In this document: positions 1 through 10,095 of the stretch, one piece after another
Position numbering within the stretch: position 1 is the first letter of the stretch
How the letters are laid out: each line of letters begins with the position of its first letter
NCBI RefSeq assembly: GCF_000227115.2
Contig: NC_016479.1
Coordinates: 1,796,686-1,860,685 of the forward strand
DNA from: Naumovozyma dairenensis CBS 421
Taxonomy: Eukaryota; Ascomycota; Saccharomycetes; Saccharomycetales; Saccharomycetaceae
Direction of reading: 5' to 3'
Length of the DNA stretch: 64,000 nt
Made by a program: the position numbers and the translations under genes
The notes under the pieces: generated by a model
Database searches by the model: none
What the model was told of the DNA's origin: nothing
What the model saw: only the letters and a program-made list of their open reading frames with translations

Positions 1-1270
1 TATAGATTTGAATTCACATAGGGATGATGAACTCAGACTGCAAGGTACTCCAACTAAAAGTAAAAATGGCCCCTTAAGATCTTTGAGTCAACCCAACCCT
101 CCTTTGGTAGATAACTTTCCAACAATACCAAGAATCCAAAGGTCTAAGACAATTGGTATACCATCAGATTTGAATAACGCATTAAATGGAAGTAGTAAAA
201 ACCTGAGTAAAGTTGAAAAGTTATCACGATATATTATTAACACTAGAGCATATAGTGATGATGAATCAGAATCGATAGTACGACATTGGCTTCGAGAAAA
301 TAAAGAAGCATTTAAACAATCGAATCAAATATATCGTGATAATGTTAAGGCAAGGTCTTCCATGATTATAGAAATGACGAAAGGATTGTTAAATACGTTT
401 ACAACGACTAATGATGCTTTTAAGGAATTGGTTTCTCCAGCTACATTACAAACAAGTTATGACAATAATATTCCATTAATTAGATTTTTAAGGAGATGTG
501 ATAGTATTTATGACACTAATCATGATCTTTATTATCCATGTGAAACTAAAATAATGGAAGAAAATGTATGTTTATTGTATTATGATGCTCAAGAATTTTT
601 TGAACAATACTCCACAAATAAGAAAGAACTATATCGAACCACTAGATCCTTTTCTGGAAGAGATAAACATGTTATTTTGGTATTAAATGAATTAAATAAA
701 TTGAGAAGAATGATTGATAATTTGGAAGATCGTATATACAAGGATCGTGTCAATGAGCAATTAACTGGTTCAAATGTTTCCTCGGTATCACCATCAAAGC
801 AGGGGAAAAATAAAAGAACCAAAAAAATGGATGAAATTGAAAATCTTGGTATGAGAAAATTTGATCTAGAGCAACGATTACGATTTATTGATAGAGAATG
901 GAAGGTGAAAATTCATGTTGTTAATTCTCATTCAGAATTTATCAATTCACTACCAAATTTAATTACTATCATCGGTAAGCAACGATTGGATCCAATGATT
1001 AGATTTATGGACTATGCACATTTGAATGTCAAATCAGGTCAAGACAAAAAGGACATCTTAAAAAAAGTCCTGAGAGATATGGGGAAGATGCAAGAATTGA
1101 AGGCGAATAGTGTTCTTAATGCGTATCCTACATTCCAATCCTTATTTGAAGACTTTGAAAGAGGTCAAATTAAATCAGGCTTAGATGGGAGATATTTGAT
1201 GACGGATGCTATGGAAAAGAGACTTTATAAACTATTTACTTGTAATAATCCAGATGAAGTATTAGAATAA
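1..1270 (+). CDS. MMS4: MMS4 (EME1-type) subunit of the Mus81 structure-specific endonuclease, 3' part
   Basis: The reading frame is open to the left edge of the window, so the true start lies outside and about 422 C-terminal residues are present (S. cerevisiae Mms4 is about 690). Mms4 is the non-catalytic partner of Mus81; together they cut branched DNA such as recombination intermediates and stalled forks in the nucleus. The visible part holds an ERCC4-like fold with HVILVLNELNKLRR, then a basic stretch, and ends with a region resembling a helix-hairpin-helix (KANSVLNAYPTFQSLFEDF, DGRYLMTDAMEKRL). Identity rests on this similarity and on position: the next gene is FES1, exactly as YBR098W-YBR101C in S. 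cerevisiae. The N-terminal phospho-regulatory region cannot be seen. An alternative identity is unlikely given the synteny. Confidence 0.85.
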   Translation, partial: IDLNSHRDDELRLQGTPTKSKNGPLRSLSQPNPPLVDNFPTIPRIQRSKTIGIPSDLNNALNGSSKNLSKVEKLSRYIINTRAYSDDESESIVRHWLRENKEAFKQSNQIYRDNVKARSSMIIEMTKGLLNTFTTTNDAFKELVSPATLQTSYDNNIPLIRFLRRCDSIYDTNHDLYYPCETKIMEENVCLLYYDAQEFFEQYSTNKKELYRTTRSFSGRDKHVILVLNELNKLRRMIDNLEDRIYKDRVNEQLTGSNVSSVSPSKQGKNKRTKKMDEIENLGMRKFDLEQRLRFIDREWKVKIHVVNSHSEFINSLPNLITIIGKQRLDPMIRFMDYAHLNVKSGQDKKDILKKVLRDMGKMQELKANSVLNAYPTFQSLFEDFERGQIKSGLDGRYLMTDAMEKRLYKLFTCNNPDEVLE

Positions 1271-1570
1271 CTACTACTGGGTGAAAGAAACGAATTTATT
1301 GTATCGAACAAACTTATGCTTTTTTTCAACAGGCTGGGTAAGATATTCTTTTCTCTTTAAACTATTGAGATAAATGTCTGTAATGGTATATATTAAATAT
1401 AACGCCTTATTTTTTGGATGATCTTAAGCGTTTAATGAATTGCATTTTACAGAAGGTACTGTTATTATGGATGAATATTATTGGTGATAAAATATTAAAT
1501 TGATTATGTTAATAAAGGTTGCAAAGGTTTAATAAATTTAAATTATACATCATGAAAGTTTTAATGCTGT
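1271..1570. other. Convergent 3' region of MMS4 and FES1
   Basis: About 300 bases between two converging genes. It is AT-rich with several T and TA runs suitable for polyadenylation on both strands. I see no ORF, tRNA or repeat in it. Confidence 0.6.
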
Positions 1571-2449
1571 TTATAATACATACTTGACGACCAAATAATC
1601 ATCTTCATTTAGTCTGTCCTTTAATGATTCTATCTTTTCGAAACCTGTTCTTAAGTTTTCTAGTTCATCTTCATTGAACTTAATACCAGCAGCAATTAAT
1701 TGTGCTAGTAAATTTAGCACTCTGTCGATTAGATTTAGATCAATTTCAGTATTTAGGCAATTGATGGTAGTTTCTAGTATTCCATCTTTTCTTAATAATG
1801 AAATTAGATCATCATTTATATCGACAGAGGTTAAAAACGCTGTTAGCAGGGCAATGGCTCTCATTTTCAATTTTGTTTTAGCACTTTCATCTTTCAATAT
1901 TGGAGATATAATATCTAAACCATTTAACTTTTCAAATTCTGTCGCTATTTCTTTATTATTCCTAACCAAATTTGACAAAGCATACAATGCTTTTATTCTA
2001 ACATTCAAATTTTGATTTTTATCATTTACGAGAGCGATAACTTTGTTTAAAGAACCGTCATATTTACTAAAATTATTTTGAGAATTGACATTATTCTGTA
2101 CAGCAGTACCAATAATGGATAAAGCTGCAGCTCTCAATTCCAAATCCTCGAAATCCAAAATTTTCAAAATTGGGTCCCATAATTTCATATTTTCAATATT
2201 ATTAGCATTATCTAAATTTTCAATCAACATTTCAAAATTATCAATAGCGACTAATTTAGTATCGACATCGACATCTGGGTTCATTAATACTTCAATGGAT
2301 TGTTTCATTAATGTAGGATCATCGGGACCACTACTTCCAGCACCACCAAACAATTGTTGTAATAGTCTTGGATCTGGAGTTCCTGCCTTTTGTTTGGCTT
2401 CTTCATCATTTTGTGAGTTGGCAATTGACCAATGCAATAGTTTTTCCAT
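1571..2449 (-). CDS. FES1: Fes1, cytosolic Hsp70 nucleotide exchange factor
   Basis: Fes1 (HspBP1 family) releases ADP from cytosolic Hsp70 (Ssa proteins) and helps send misfolded proteins to degradation. The 292-residue protein matches the usual length (about 290). It opens with the family's MEKLLHWSIANSQ and is then an all-helical armadillo-repeat protein from about residue 60 to the end (for example SIEVLMNP, LELRAAALSIIGTAVQNN, NVRIKALYALSNLVRNN). A Gly/Ser linker with GGAGSSGPDD sits near residue 36. The start is a real ATG. The gene converges with MMS4, the order known from S. cerevisiae. A perfect heat-shock element lies 221 bases upstream, which fits regulation by Hsf1. Confidence 0.95.
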   Translation of the reverse strand: MEKLLHWSIANSQNDEEAKQKAGTPDPRLLQQLFGGAGSSGPDDPTLMKQSIEVLMNPDVDVDTKLVAIDNFEMLIENLDNANNIENMKLWDPILKILDFEDLELRAAALSIIGTAVQNNVNSQNNFSKYDGSLNKVIALVNDKNQNLNVRIKALYALSNLVRNNKEIATEFEKLNGLDIISPILKDESAKTKLKMRAIALLTAFLTSVDINDDLISLLRKDGILETTINCLNTEIDLNLIDRVLNLLAQLIAAGIKFNEDELENLRTGFEKIESLKDRLNEDDYLVVKYVL

Positions 2450-2863
2450 AGTAATATGAGTGTATGTGTATATGCCTATGATATAATTTAGGATTTGAGC
2501 GTTATACTATTTGAGAGCCTTCGTACAACGACAATGAGTAACTTCAACTGGTTATTCGAGATAGCTAATATATCCTCAGGTTAGATGGGATAACGTATAT
2601 ATAGTTGATTTATTCAGTCATTCAACCATTCATTCATCAAGTGAAGTGAAAAATTGTTCTTTTTGATTTTTCATGAAAGTTCTAGAAGGAAAAATAGATA
2701 TTTTGTATGTGGTGTTGGGATGTTTGGGCATCAACATTTAGTTCTGAACAGCATTAATGAATGAATGAATGAATGATTAATGATTAATGAATGGATTGTT
2801 ATTCAATGCTAAGGCATCATGTCGTTTTTAGTCCATATATGATTGTATATATTGCGTTTATAT
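2450..2863. promoter_or_regulatory. FES1 promoter / EXO84 3' region
   Basis: Besides the heat-shock element this 414-base interval holds a short tandem run of ATGA/ATTA units near 2757-2792. No gene is visible in it. Confidence 0.6.
2670..2687 (-). promoter_or_regulatory. Perfect four-unit heat-shock element upstream of FES1
   Basis: The sequence TTCATGAAAGTTCTAGAA is four perfect alternating TTC/GAA units spaced by two bases, the consensus for Hsf1 trimer binding. It is 221-238 bases upstream of the FES1 ATG. FES1 is a chaperone cofactor and its S. cerevisiae ortholog belongs to the Hsf1 regulon, so the assignment is coherent. Binding itself is inferred. Confidence 0.8.
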
Positions 2864-5209
2864 TCACCCGATTCGAGAAACGTTTTGTCTCAAGAATTCA
2901 TCCAATTTGTAAACGAAATCCAACCCGACAGATTTTAAATCATCCAATTGTTTCCTTGTAGCCTTGATTGCAATTGGGGACAGCTTCTCGTCATTAAGCA
3001 AATATTTCTCAATCAATTTGAAATGTTTATTTACTTCTTCGTTACACCAACTGACTAAGATGGAAGAAATCTTGTTATCACATGAAGATTCCTTTCGGAA
3101 GATATCTTCAAACTTTAATATCGTTTGATTAATAGTTTGAAATCTAACGACGGCTAATTGAATAAGATAATTAGTCGAATTATCAACAGCTCCTATTTGT
3201 AAAATCAAATCTTGTATCAAATTCGTCCTGTTGTTTAAAAATAAATCTAAACTTTGTTCAGGTAATCCTAATTTAATCATAGTCTTTATATTTGATGTCA
3301 ATTTAGTAATATCATTATTACTAAACAAAATACTCGTTGATAATTTAGAAATGATTACTTCTCGCCTTTGTTGTATTTTTAAAATCAAAACATTGTATAA
3401 CATCATTTCTTCATCATTATTCATATTATCAACCAATTGAGTTAATTGATTCTCCACAGTTTGCAAAGTATCCACTGCCACGGCAAATTTTAATCTTGTC
3501 AATTTAATATCCACTTCTTCAATACAATCATCTAATCTTTTCAATTGTTGAGCAATTGATGACATACCATTAGATCTGGAACGAGCTTGCATGGAAAGGA
3601 TAAAGTATCTAAAGGAAATTAGATCTGAAGCCCCGACTACGGTCGCATTGTTACCATGATGGCTAGTTGTTGTCATATTTAAACTATTAATTCTCTTTGG
3701 TGTCACTGATGAACCAATACTTTGTCTCTTTATGGGGCTCTTTGTAACTGACTCTCTATTCCCTGGATGAGAAGGTGTTTGTTGATTTTGTGATTGTAAG
3801 TATTTGAAGGATTCTTTAATCTTTTGGGAATTTTCTTGTTCTATTTGGAATATGTCACAAAGATCATCTTTAGCCTTTCTAATCGAGTCAATTAACTTAT
3901 CACATTCATCTTCTGAGCGACTTTGATAAAGGCAATTACCATTATTACCGTTAATAAATTTAAGGAGAAGTCTATTAGGATATATATCATCTTTCACCAC
4001 AGTAACATCATTTAATGGGATACATTGGTTCACTACATATTCATTTTGTTTAATGACATCTCTACCATGTTTCCCCGTGACGATTAATATAAAATCATTT
4101 AGAATGAAAAATTTAACATTTTGGAATGATTTTAAGGTATTGATATTTAATTCCATCCAATCATTACTCTCCAATAACAAATGTCTACCTTGATGCGAGT
4201 TAATATTAGAATGAGTAATAAATTTTTGTATTCCTTCAACATTCTTAAACAAAGCGGTTAATTCTTCATCCCAAGTCTTTTCTAAATACAAGACACTACT
4301 TCTATCTCTACCACGATTTCTGGTAACATTACTACCTACACCATTAACGGCACTAGTAGTTTTCTTCGCTGGTAATAATCCGCCACTACCATTAGCACTA
4401 TTACCACTACTACCACCTGGTGTTTTTATGGAAGCTTCTAAATCCAATCTATTCTTAGCGATAGTTTCGAATCTCTCCATAACCTCACCCAATGCCTTAA
4501 TATTAATTCTTAATCGTTTCAATTCCTCCACAGCAATGGAAAGATCCTTATTAACGTCCATAATTTCATGATAAGAATCATTAATGTTTCTTTTGATTTC
4601 CTCTTGAACGTATTCTGATAAATTTGTCAAATTTGAAGTAAATTTATCAATGTCTAATGCGTTCGCTTCAGTTAAATTCTCGTTGACGAAATTCTTTGCA
4701 TTAAATTTAGGGTCTGATAAGATATGACGAAGAGTCTTTGGTTGCGACATCTTAGATAGTTGTGATTCCTTTTTCATTTGTCTGTTTGATGTTGTGGTAG
4801 AACTATCCACTGGTGCTTTCATGGTATCTCCTACTCCTCCTCCGATGGCAGGGATGTTTGGTAATGGCGGTATGCCTTGTGGTAAGGGTATTGAATAATC
4901 TAATTTTGGAGGGATATAGTTTGCATTATGGATTGATAATCTTCTTTGCATTGATGTGGCAACTTTGTTCTTGGCCTTCCGATCCACTGTTGGTAATTCT
5001 GAATAGGCATTCGAAGTTGATGTCTGTTGTTGTTGTTGTTGTTGTTGGCCCAAGTTGGCATATGGATTCTTCTTCTTTGTTGGTTTGGTTTTCGAAGGTG
5101 AAGAAGTGACTGATGATTTAGTAGTTGGAGTCTGAGGTTGCTTTTGTCTTATAGGGGAGGACGATTTCTTCCAATTATTCCTTGCTTTCCTTAAAGAGAA
5201 GTCTACCAT
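2864..5209 (-). CDS. EXO84: Exo84, exocyst complex subunit
   Basis: Exo84 is an essential subunit of the octameric exocyst that tethers secretory vesicles to the plasma membrane at the bud; the S. cerevisiae protein is also linked to splicing. The frame extends upstream to 5296 only through a TTG, so I place the start at the ATG at 5209, which gives MVDFSLRKARNNWKK, the conserved N-terminus, and 781 residues (753 in S. cerevisiae). Visible parts are a basic low-complexity N-terminus with a short poly-Q near residue 55, the conserved RRLSIHNANY segment, a coiled-coil region (about 170-250), a PH-like domain (roughly 310-440) and a helical C-terminal domain ending LDEFLRQNV. Gly/Ser- and Asn-rich inserts make it longer than the S. 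cerevisiae protein. It is divergent from SIF2, as in chromosome II. Confidence 0.95.
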   Translation of the reverse strand: MVDFSLRKARNNWKKSSSPIRQKQPQTPTTKSSVTSSPSKTKPTKKKNPYANLGQQQQQQQQTSTSNAYSELPTVDRKAKNKVATSMQRRLSIHNANYIPPKLDYSIPLPQGIPPLPNIPAIGGGVGDTMKAPVDSSTTTSNRQMKKESQLSKMSQPKTLRHILSDPKFNAKNFVNENLTEANALDIDKFTSNLTNLSEYVQEEIKRNINDSYHEIMDVNKDLSIAVEELKRLRINIKALGEVMERFETIAKNRLDLEASIKTPGGSSGNSANGSGGLLPAKKTTSAVNGVGSNVTRNRGRDRSSVLYLEKTWDEELTALFKNVEGIQKFITHSNINSHQGRHLLLESNDWMELNINTLKSFQNVKFFILNDFILIVTGKHGRDVIKQNEYVVNQCIPLNDVTVVKDDIYPNRLLLKFINGNNGNCLYQSRSEDECDKLIDSIRKAKDDLCDIFQIEQENSQKIKESFKYLQSQNQQTPSHPGNRESVTKSPIKRQSIGSSVTPKRINSLNMTTTSHHGNNATVVGASDLISFRYFILSMQARSRSNGMSSIAQQLKRLDDCIEEVDIKLTRLKFAVAVDTLQTVENQLTQLVDNMNNDEEMMLYNVLILKIQQRREVIISKLSTSILFSNNDITKLTSNIKTMIKLGLPEQSLDLFLNNRTNLIQDLILQIGAVDNSTNYLIQLAVVRFQTINQTILKFEDIFRKESSCDNKISSILVSWCNEEVNKHFKLIEKYLLNDEKLSPIAIKATRKQLDDLKSVGLDFVYKLDEFLRQNVSRIG

Positions 5210-5518
5210 TTTTGCGTTCGTTGTTATTTGATCTTGATTTGTGGAATGTAAAATAATACCAAAAATTGTAGCAGTTCCCCAGGAGTGGTTAACCAATTGG
5301 TATCTTTAGTTGAGTGTTCTTTTTTGTTGAGCCTTTTCAATGTAGATTTGTTATATATTTCCAGAGGTTGTTTGTTGTTATATCTAAAATTTTCAAAATA
5401 TATAACCAATTTGAAGAAAACAAACAAGATGGATACAAAAGAACCAACAACGAGAAGAACAGAACGAATGAACTAAAGGAAGTGGAGGAATCAGTTGGAA
5501 GAAACAAAATTAAGCATC
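5210..5518. promoter_or_regulatory. Divergent promoter between EXO84 and SIF2
   Basis: This 309-base interval separates two divergent ATGs. Short frames on both strands here have no conserved content. No clear TATA box or named factor site was found. Confidence 0.5.
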
Positions 5519-5882
5519 ATGAGTTTATCTAGTGAAGAACTAAATTACTTAATATGGAGATATTTGCAAGAAGGAGGCCATGAACTAACGAGTTTGGCCT
5601 TACAAGAGGAAACGAGAGTTCTTGAATTTGATGAAAAATATAAAGAGTTCATTCCTATGGGTACTTTAGTTAACTTAGTTCAAAAAGGGATACTTTATTG
5701 TGAGAGCGAATTATTGGTGAAATATAATCCGAAAGGAGAATTAACATACGAGGAACTGAGGAATTTTGATGAGAATTTTAATTTAGTTAATGCTTTGGAA
5801 ATTGAATTGGAGAAACATCCAAACTTGATGGAAAATGGTGGTAGGTTTGCATTAAAAGATGATTCAGAATCAAAATATAAAG

Positions 5883-5922
<40 letters not shown>

Positions 5923-7471
5923 GCAACAACCAAATGAGAAGATAGAGGAAAGAGAAAAAGATGAAAGGAAAACGTTTAAAGCCGAAGTGGCAAATGGAAA
6001 GAAAGAAGATATTGTGGGTTCCACTACTTCAGTGAATGAGAAAGATGTAGAATATGAAAATAAAGAAAGAAACGAACCACATAAAGAATTAAAGAAAGAT
6101 AATCTTCAAGTAGTATCATCTAACGTGGTATTTAAACCTCTTAAAGAAATTTTCCAGATGGATACTAATATATTGAATTCAGATTGGAATAAAACAATAG
6201 ATAACCTACTAGCATATGGGCAAGAGGATTCCACAGCTAAGATAATTGAATTTGAGACCATGACAGGTATCGATGATATCTCGAAGCTAAAAGTTGCAAA
6301 ATCGTTTGAATTAAGACATCCATTTGCATTAGGTTCCATTTCAGGTAAAGAAACCAATATGGTAACATGTTTAAGTTGGTCACCTAATGGTAAATTAATT
6401 ATAACTGGTGTTGAGAATGGTGAATTAAGATTATGGAATGATAATGGATTATTACAAAATGTTTTCAATTTCCATAGATCTTCTATTCTTTCCATTAAAT
6501 GGAATGAAGATTCCATTCATTTTCTTTCCATTGATGCTGATAATGTTACCATATTATGGAACGCTCTCAATGGTATTGTTTTGGAACATTTTGAACCTAA
6601 AAAGCAACAACATAAACATTCTCAAATAATACAAGATTCACAAGGATATCTTGGTGTGGATATTGAATGGGTAGATAAGGATAAATTTGTTATTCCTGGT
6701 ATCAATGGTACTATGTTAGTATATTCCATGAATGATGGTGGTGATATTAGTAGTAGTAGTAGTAGAACTAAAGACCACCAAGTTCCAATAGGTAAATTAA
6801 CTGGACATCAAGGGTTAATAAGTTGTATCAAATTTAATCCTGAAAATAAATTACTGGTTAGTGCATCGGACAAAGATTTTAGTATACGTGTATGGCATGG
6901 TGGTAATAGTAATTGTTGTAATTTATTTAATGGTCATTCACAAAGTATTGTTTCTGTTGAGTGGATTAATAAAGATCTACTTATTTCATCATCAATGGAT
7001 GGTACCGTTAGAGTTTGGTCAATCGAAAGTAATGGTTTAGTTGGTTTGTCTATGTTGAAGGGTATACCTATTTTATGTAGTGCAATGTCAAATGATAGTA
7101 AAAAGTATGTTGTTGGCTTTATAAATGGTACGATACAAATATATGATTTGACTGTTTTACAAACAATATTACAACAAAGGAAAGCAAAATGTGAGAGTGA
7201 GAATAATAATGGTATCAATGTCAATGAAATAATAAATTCTGTACCAATAAGTATACCATTGTACGGAACTTATCGTAATGTTAATGACAAGATAAGAAAA
7301 TCAAGTGAGAACAGTACCGGTATGGATATAGATATCGATAATGATACAGAAAATGAGAATGACTATGGTAATGATGATGATGATATTATATTTGATATAT
7401 CATGGGATAAAAACGATGATAAAATAGCTATTGCTTATTCAAATAAGAAAGGTTGTATTGTTTCTTTATAA
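5519..7471 (+). CDS. SIF2: Sif2, WD40 subunit of the Set3 histone deacetylase complex
   Basis: Sif2 (TBL1-like) is a scaffold of the Set3C deacetylase complex that represses meiotic genes in the nucleus. The chosen start is the ATG at 5519, giving MSLSSEELNYLIWRY, which is the LisH tetramerisation motif at residues 1-35; an upstream in-frame TTG at 5495 is not needed. After an acidic linker with a pure poly-glutamine run (about residues 123-138, CAA/CAG repeats at 5884-5930) the C-terminal 380 residues form WD40 repeats with recognisable ends (GELRLWN, VTILWN, IRVWHGG, VRVWS). The protein has 650 residues against 535 in S. cerevisiae; the excess is low-complexity linker and acidic loops near residues 605-625. 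Confidence 0.95.
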
Positions 7472-7547
7472 TTAAAAAAAGAAGTATATAATGAGAATAT
7501 ATTATATTTATGCATAGAAATGCTAATTCTATTTTTTTTTTGTTCCT

Positions 7548-7988
7548 TTATACATCGAAGTCAAGAAATCCAGGTTCATCATGAATCTTGCATAAATGTG
7601 ATATTCGATCTTGATGGGTTTCAAACCGTACTGAACACTCTTCTTTAAAACAACGCAATGATTGTTTTTGTTGATTATTTTTAAATGGATTATGTAATTC
7701 ATCAATATGTAACTGTAATCTATATTGGTTTGGTAAACTTTTCAAACACTGTGAACATTGATGATCATGACATTGACTGACGTGAAAATCATATAATTCT
7801 ATGGGGATGAAATTATTACAACAAGATGATTCATTACATAGTATACCATTTGTATTCGTATTAGTTGTTAAAGAGGAATTCTTAGTATTATCATGCCCGA
7901 CAATAACTGCACTTTCACTTTCACCTTTTCCTATTCCTTCTCCTTCTCCTTCTCCTTCTTCTTCTTGTTTACTACGAGACCGTTTCAT
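7548..7988 (-). CDS. Small three-finger C2H2 zinc protein resembling the ZNF511 family
   Basis: A 146-residue protein with an ATG start, a Glu/Gly-rich N-terminus and three regularly spaced C2H2 fingers. Finger 1 is C51, C56, H69, H74; finger 2 is C78, C81, H94, H99; finger 3 is C113, C118, H131, H136. Fingers 1 and 3 use C-x4-C-x12-H-x4-H and finger 2 uses C-x2-C-x12-H-x4-H. The order of finger types, the tight linker after finger 2 and the tail (PGFLDFD) resemble eukaryotic ZNF511, a poorly characterised conserved nuclear protein. I recall no S. cerevisiae gene of this type between SIF2 and YMC2. It is convergent with SIF2, with only 76 bases between the stops. Function is not established; a DNA- or RNA-binding role is an inference. 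Confidence 0.75.
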   Translation of the reverse strand: MKRSRSKQEEEGEGEGEGIGKGESESAVIVGHDNTKNSSLTTNTNTNGILCNESSCCNNFIPIELYDFHVSQCHDHQCSQCLKSLPNQYRLQLHIDELHNPFKNNQQKQSLRCFKEECSVRFETHQDRISHLCKIHDEPGFLDFDV

Positions 7989-8448
7989 TGCATATTCATG
8001 AAAAATTTTTAATAATAATCTGCTATTGCCAGTAATCTAAATACATATCATATACAATACAATATAAAGTTTAAGTTAATGGATGATACAACAAAAGCAC
8101 ATCCTCCATCCATTCCATTCCTTTCTTCTCCATATAATCTGCGTTTAAGCTTACGCAACTGGAGCGGTTTGTAAGTTTTTCACCAATTTTGAAATTTCAG
8201 TTTTCAGTGCCGCGCGCCGTCGCGCCCCCCGTCCCTTCTTGAGAAACCCCTGATCTGTATCAAATTTTTGTCCCAATGTTTTTTTCTGGTATTTTGCCCT
8301 ACTATATAAAATATGCAACCCTGGGTAATGGTGCTTGGCTGGGGTGCCTGTCTGCCTCATCTCAGGGAAGTGGGGTAGTTTTTTTGTTGTTGTTTTTTGA
8401 CACAAGGTGCCTGCCTCAGTGCCCAGTTCAATTCACCGCAAAAAATAT

Positions 8449-8472
8449 CTCGAGGCTCGAGGCTCGAGGCTC
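8449..8472. repeat. Tandem CTCGAGG repeat (3.4 copies)
   Basis: Three perfect head-to-tail copies of CTCGAGG (an XhoI-type palindrome plus G) followed by CTC. The array lies about 430 bases upstream of the YMC2 ATG. Function is unknown. Confidence 0.9.
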
Positions 8473-8536
8473 TAGAATTCGCGAAGTAAAAAATTCCACT
8501 TTCATAAAATTCCTTTATCTCTTCCCTCAAAAAATC

Positions 8537-8596
8537 AGTCAGTCACTTAGTCAAGCACTCAGTCAATCACTCAGTTAATCACTCAGTCAGTCACGC
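8537..8596. repeat. Five-copy imperfect 12-bp tandem repeat in the YMC2 promoter
   Basis: Units of AGTCAATCACTC with one to three changes each start at 8537, 8549, 8561, 8573 and 8585. Each unit carries a TCACTCAG-like core that resembles half of a Gcn4/AP-1 site (TGACTCA) without matching it exactly. It lies 300-360 bases before the YMC2 ATG. Confidence 0.85.
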
Positions 8597-8897
8597 TTTC
8601 AGAAAAGTGAAAAATTCAAAGGGCATCTAATTCTGTACGTAGAAAAAAATATACATACGTAAATAAGCGCCAAGTTCCTATTTGAATGAATATAACGATT
8701 GCCCATCGAAAACATTTCACTTTATACCTCTCAAATAATTTATCACGTTACATTATTCTCTCGAATTGCTTTCGTACTCACATACATACCCCTACCTACT
8801 TACGCAACGTACCATACCGACTCATTGAATTGTTAAAAGAACTCAGAACCCAAATAGTTAAATATATTAACGCACGAAAACAACAAAAAGATAATAA

Positions 8898-9848
8898 ATG
8901 TCAACAGAAGATTATTCCTCCCCACAATTAATAGACGAAGACCCAATGTCACTCAAACCAGACCCAGAACATAAACACAACAGAACCACCAGAGTCCTCA
9001 AAGATATCCTGGCTGGTACATGTGGTGGTATTTCCCAAGTCATAGTAGGCCAACCATTCGACACAACCAAAGTTCGTATGCAAACGTCCACTTCACAATC
9101 CACCACTGCAAAGGAAATCATCTCCAAATTGATTAAAAATGAAGGACTCATGGGGTTCTACAAAGGTTCATTAATCCCCATCGTTGGTGTCGGTGCATGT
9201 GTCTCTGTTCAATTTGGTGTCAATGAAGCCATGAAAAGATTCTTCCATCAAGCTAATGGGACCAACGCGAGAGGGAATGATACGTTATCATTGAAACAAT
9301 ATTATATTTGTGGGTTGACTGGTGGTGTCATTAATTCATTCTTATCATCACCTATTGAACATGTTAGAATTAGATTACAAACTCAAACAGGAATAGGGAA
9401 ACCAGAGTTTAATGGTCCCATTGATTGTATTAGGAAATTGTTGAAGGAGAAAAGTTTAATGAGAGGGTTACGACCAATGATGTTGAGAGCTGGTCATGGT
9501 CTTGGATGTTATTTTTTAACATATGAAGCGTTAATCGCAAGGGATATTAAGAAAGGTATGGATAGATGTGATATATCCGCATGGAAATTATGTACATATG
9601 GGTCATTGTCAGGAACTGTGCTTTGGTTGTCTATATATCCATTAGATGTCGTTAAATCAATGATTCAAACTGATACGTTACGAAATCCAAAATTTAATAA
9701 TTCGATGAGAAAAGTCATAACACATTTATATAGGACTCATGGTATAAGTTCATTCTTTAAAGGGTTTGTGCCAACAATGTTAAGGGCTGCTCCAGTAAAT
9801 GGTGCTACGTTTGTTACATTTGAATGCATCATGAGAGTGCTTGGTTGA
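8898..9848 (+). CDS. YMC2: Ymc2-like mitochondrial inner-membrane carrier
   Basis: A 316-residue member of the mitochondrial carrier family. It has three repeats of about 100 residues, each with the signature P-x-[DE]-x-x-[KR]: PFDTTKVRMQ at 53-62, PIEHVRIRLQ in the middle and PLDVVKSMIQ in the third. Six transmembrane helices are expected. In S. cerevisiae the paralogs Ymc1 and Ymc2 are linked to glutamate/glycine or related amino- and organic-acid transport in mitochondria. Position between SIF2 and VID24 identifies the YMC2 locus (YBR104W). The ATG at 8898 directly follows a run of A bases. An unconserved frame overlapping the start is a shadow. A TGTATATA motif lies four bases after the stop. 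Confidence 0.93.
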   Translation: MSTEDYSSPQLIDEDPMSLKPDPEHKHNRTTRVLKDILAGTCGGISQVIVGQPFDTTKVRMQTSTSQSTTAKEIISKLIKNEGLMGFYKGSLIPIVGVGACVSVQFGVNEAMKRFFHQANGTNARGNDTLSLKQYYICGLTGGVINSFLSSPIEHVRIRLQTQTGIGKPEFNGPIDCIRKLLKEKSLMRGLRPMMLRAGHGLGCYFLTYEALIARDIKKGMDRCDISAWKLCTYGSLSGTVLWLSIYPLDVVKSMIQTDTLRNPKFNNSMRKVITHLYRTHGISSFFKGFVPTMLRAAPVNGATFVTFECIMRVLG

Positions 9849-10095
9849 TCGTTGTATATATACATTAAAACAAAAAAGGGTAAATATCAATATATATTGA
9901 TTTATAGATATCGATAATAAACGAATTTGATTAAAAAATGAATGTATAAAAATAATGAAATACAATGGAATATAAAAAAATGGGAGACAAAAATCTTTCA
10001 GATATGAATGCACAAATAATTCTGGTTTTATAGATATAAATAGGAATGAAGAAGTCGTGGCACATTATTACAATTATTTTTTTTTTTTTTTTGGT
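9849..10095. other. Convergent YMC2/VID24 3' region with poly-T tract
   Basis: AT-rich convergent spacer ending in a T tract of about 16 bases at 10077-10092, just past the VID24 stop. No gene is seen. Confidence 0.55.

Larger units (their letters stand above)
7989..8897. promoter_or_regulatory. Divergent promoter of the C2H2 gene and YMC2, with local repeats
   Basis: This 909-base interval holds a GC-rich patch near 8208-8232 (unusual for this genome), two short tandem arrays listed separately, and pyrimidine tracts. The ORFs at 8151-8405 and 8276-8578 show no family signature and I treat them as chance frames. Confidence 0.55.

Noticed and set aside
8151..8578. Overlapping frames on both strands in the YMC2 promoter
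   Set aside because: They run through a GC-rich patch and tandem repeats and have no conserved content.
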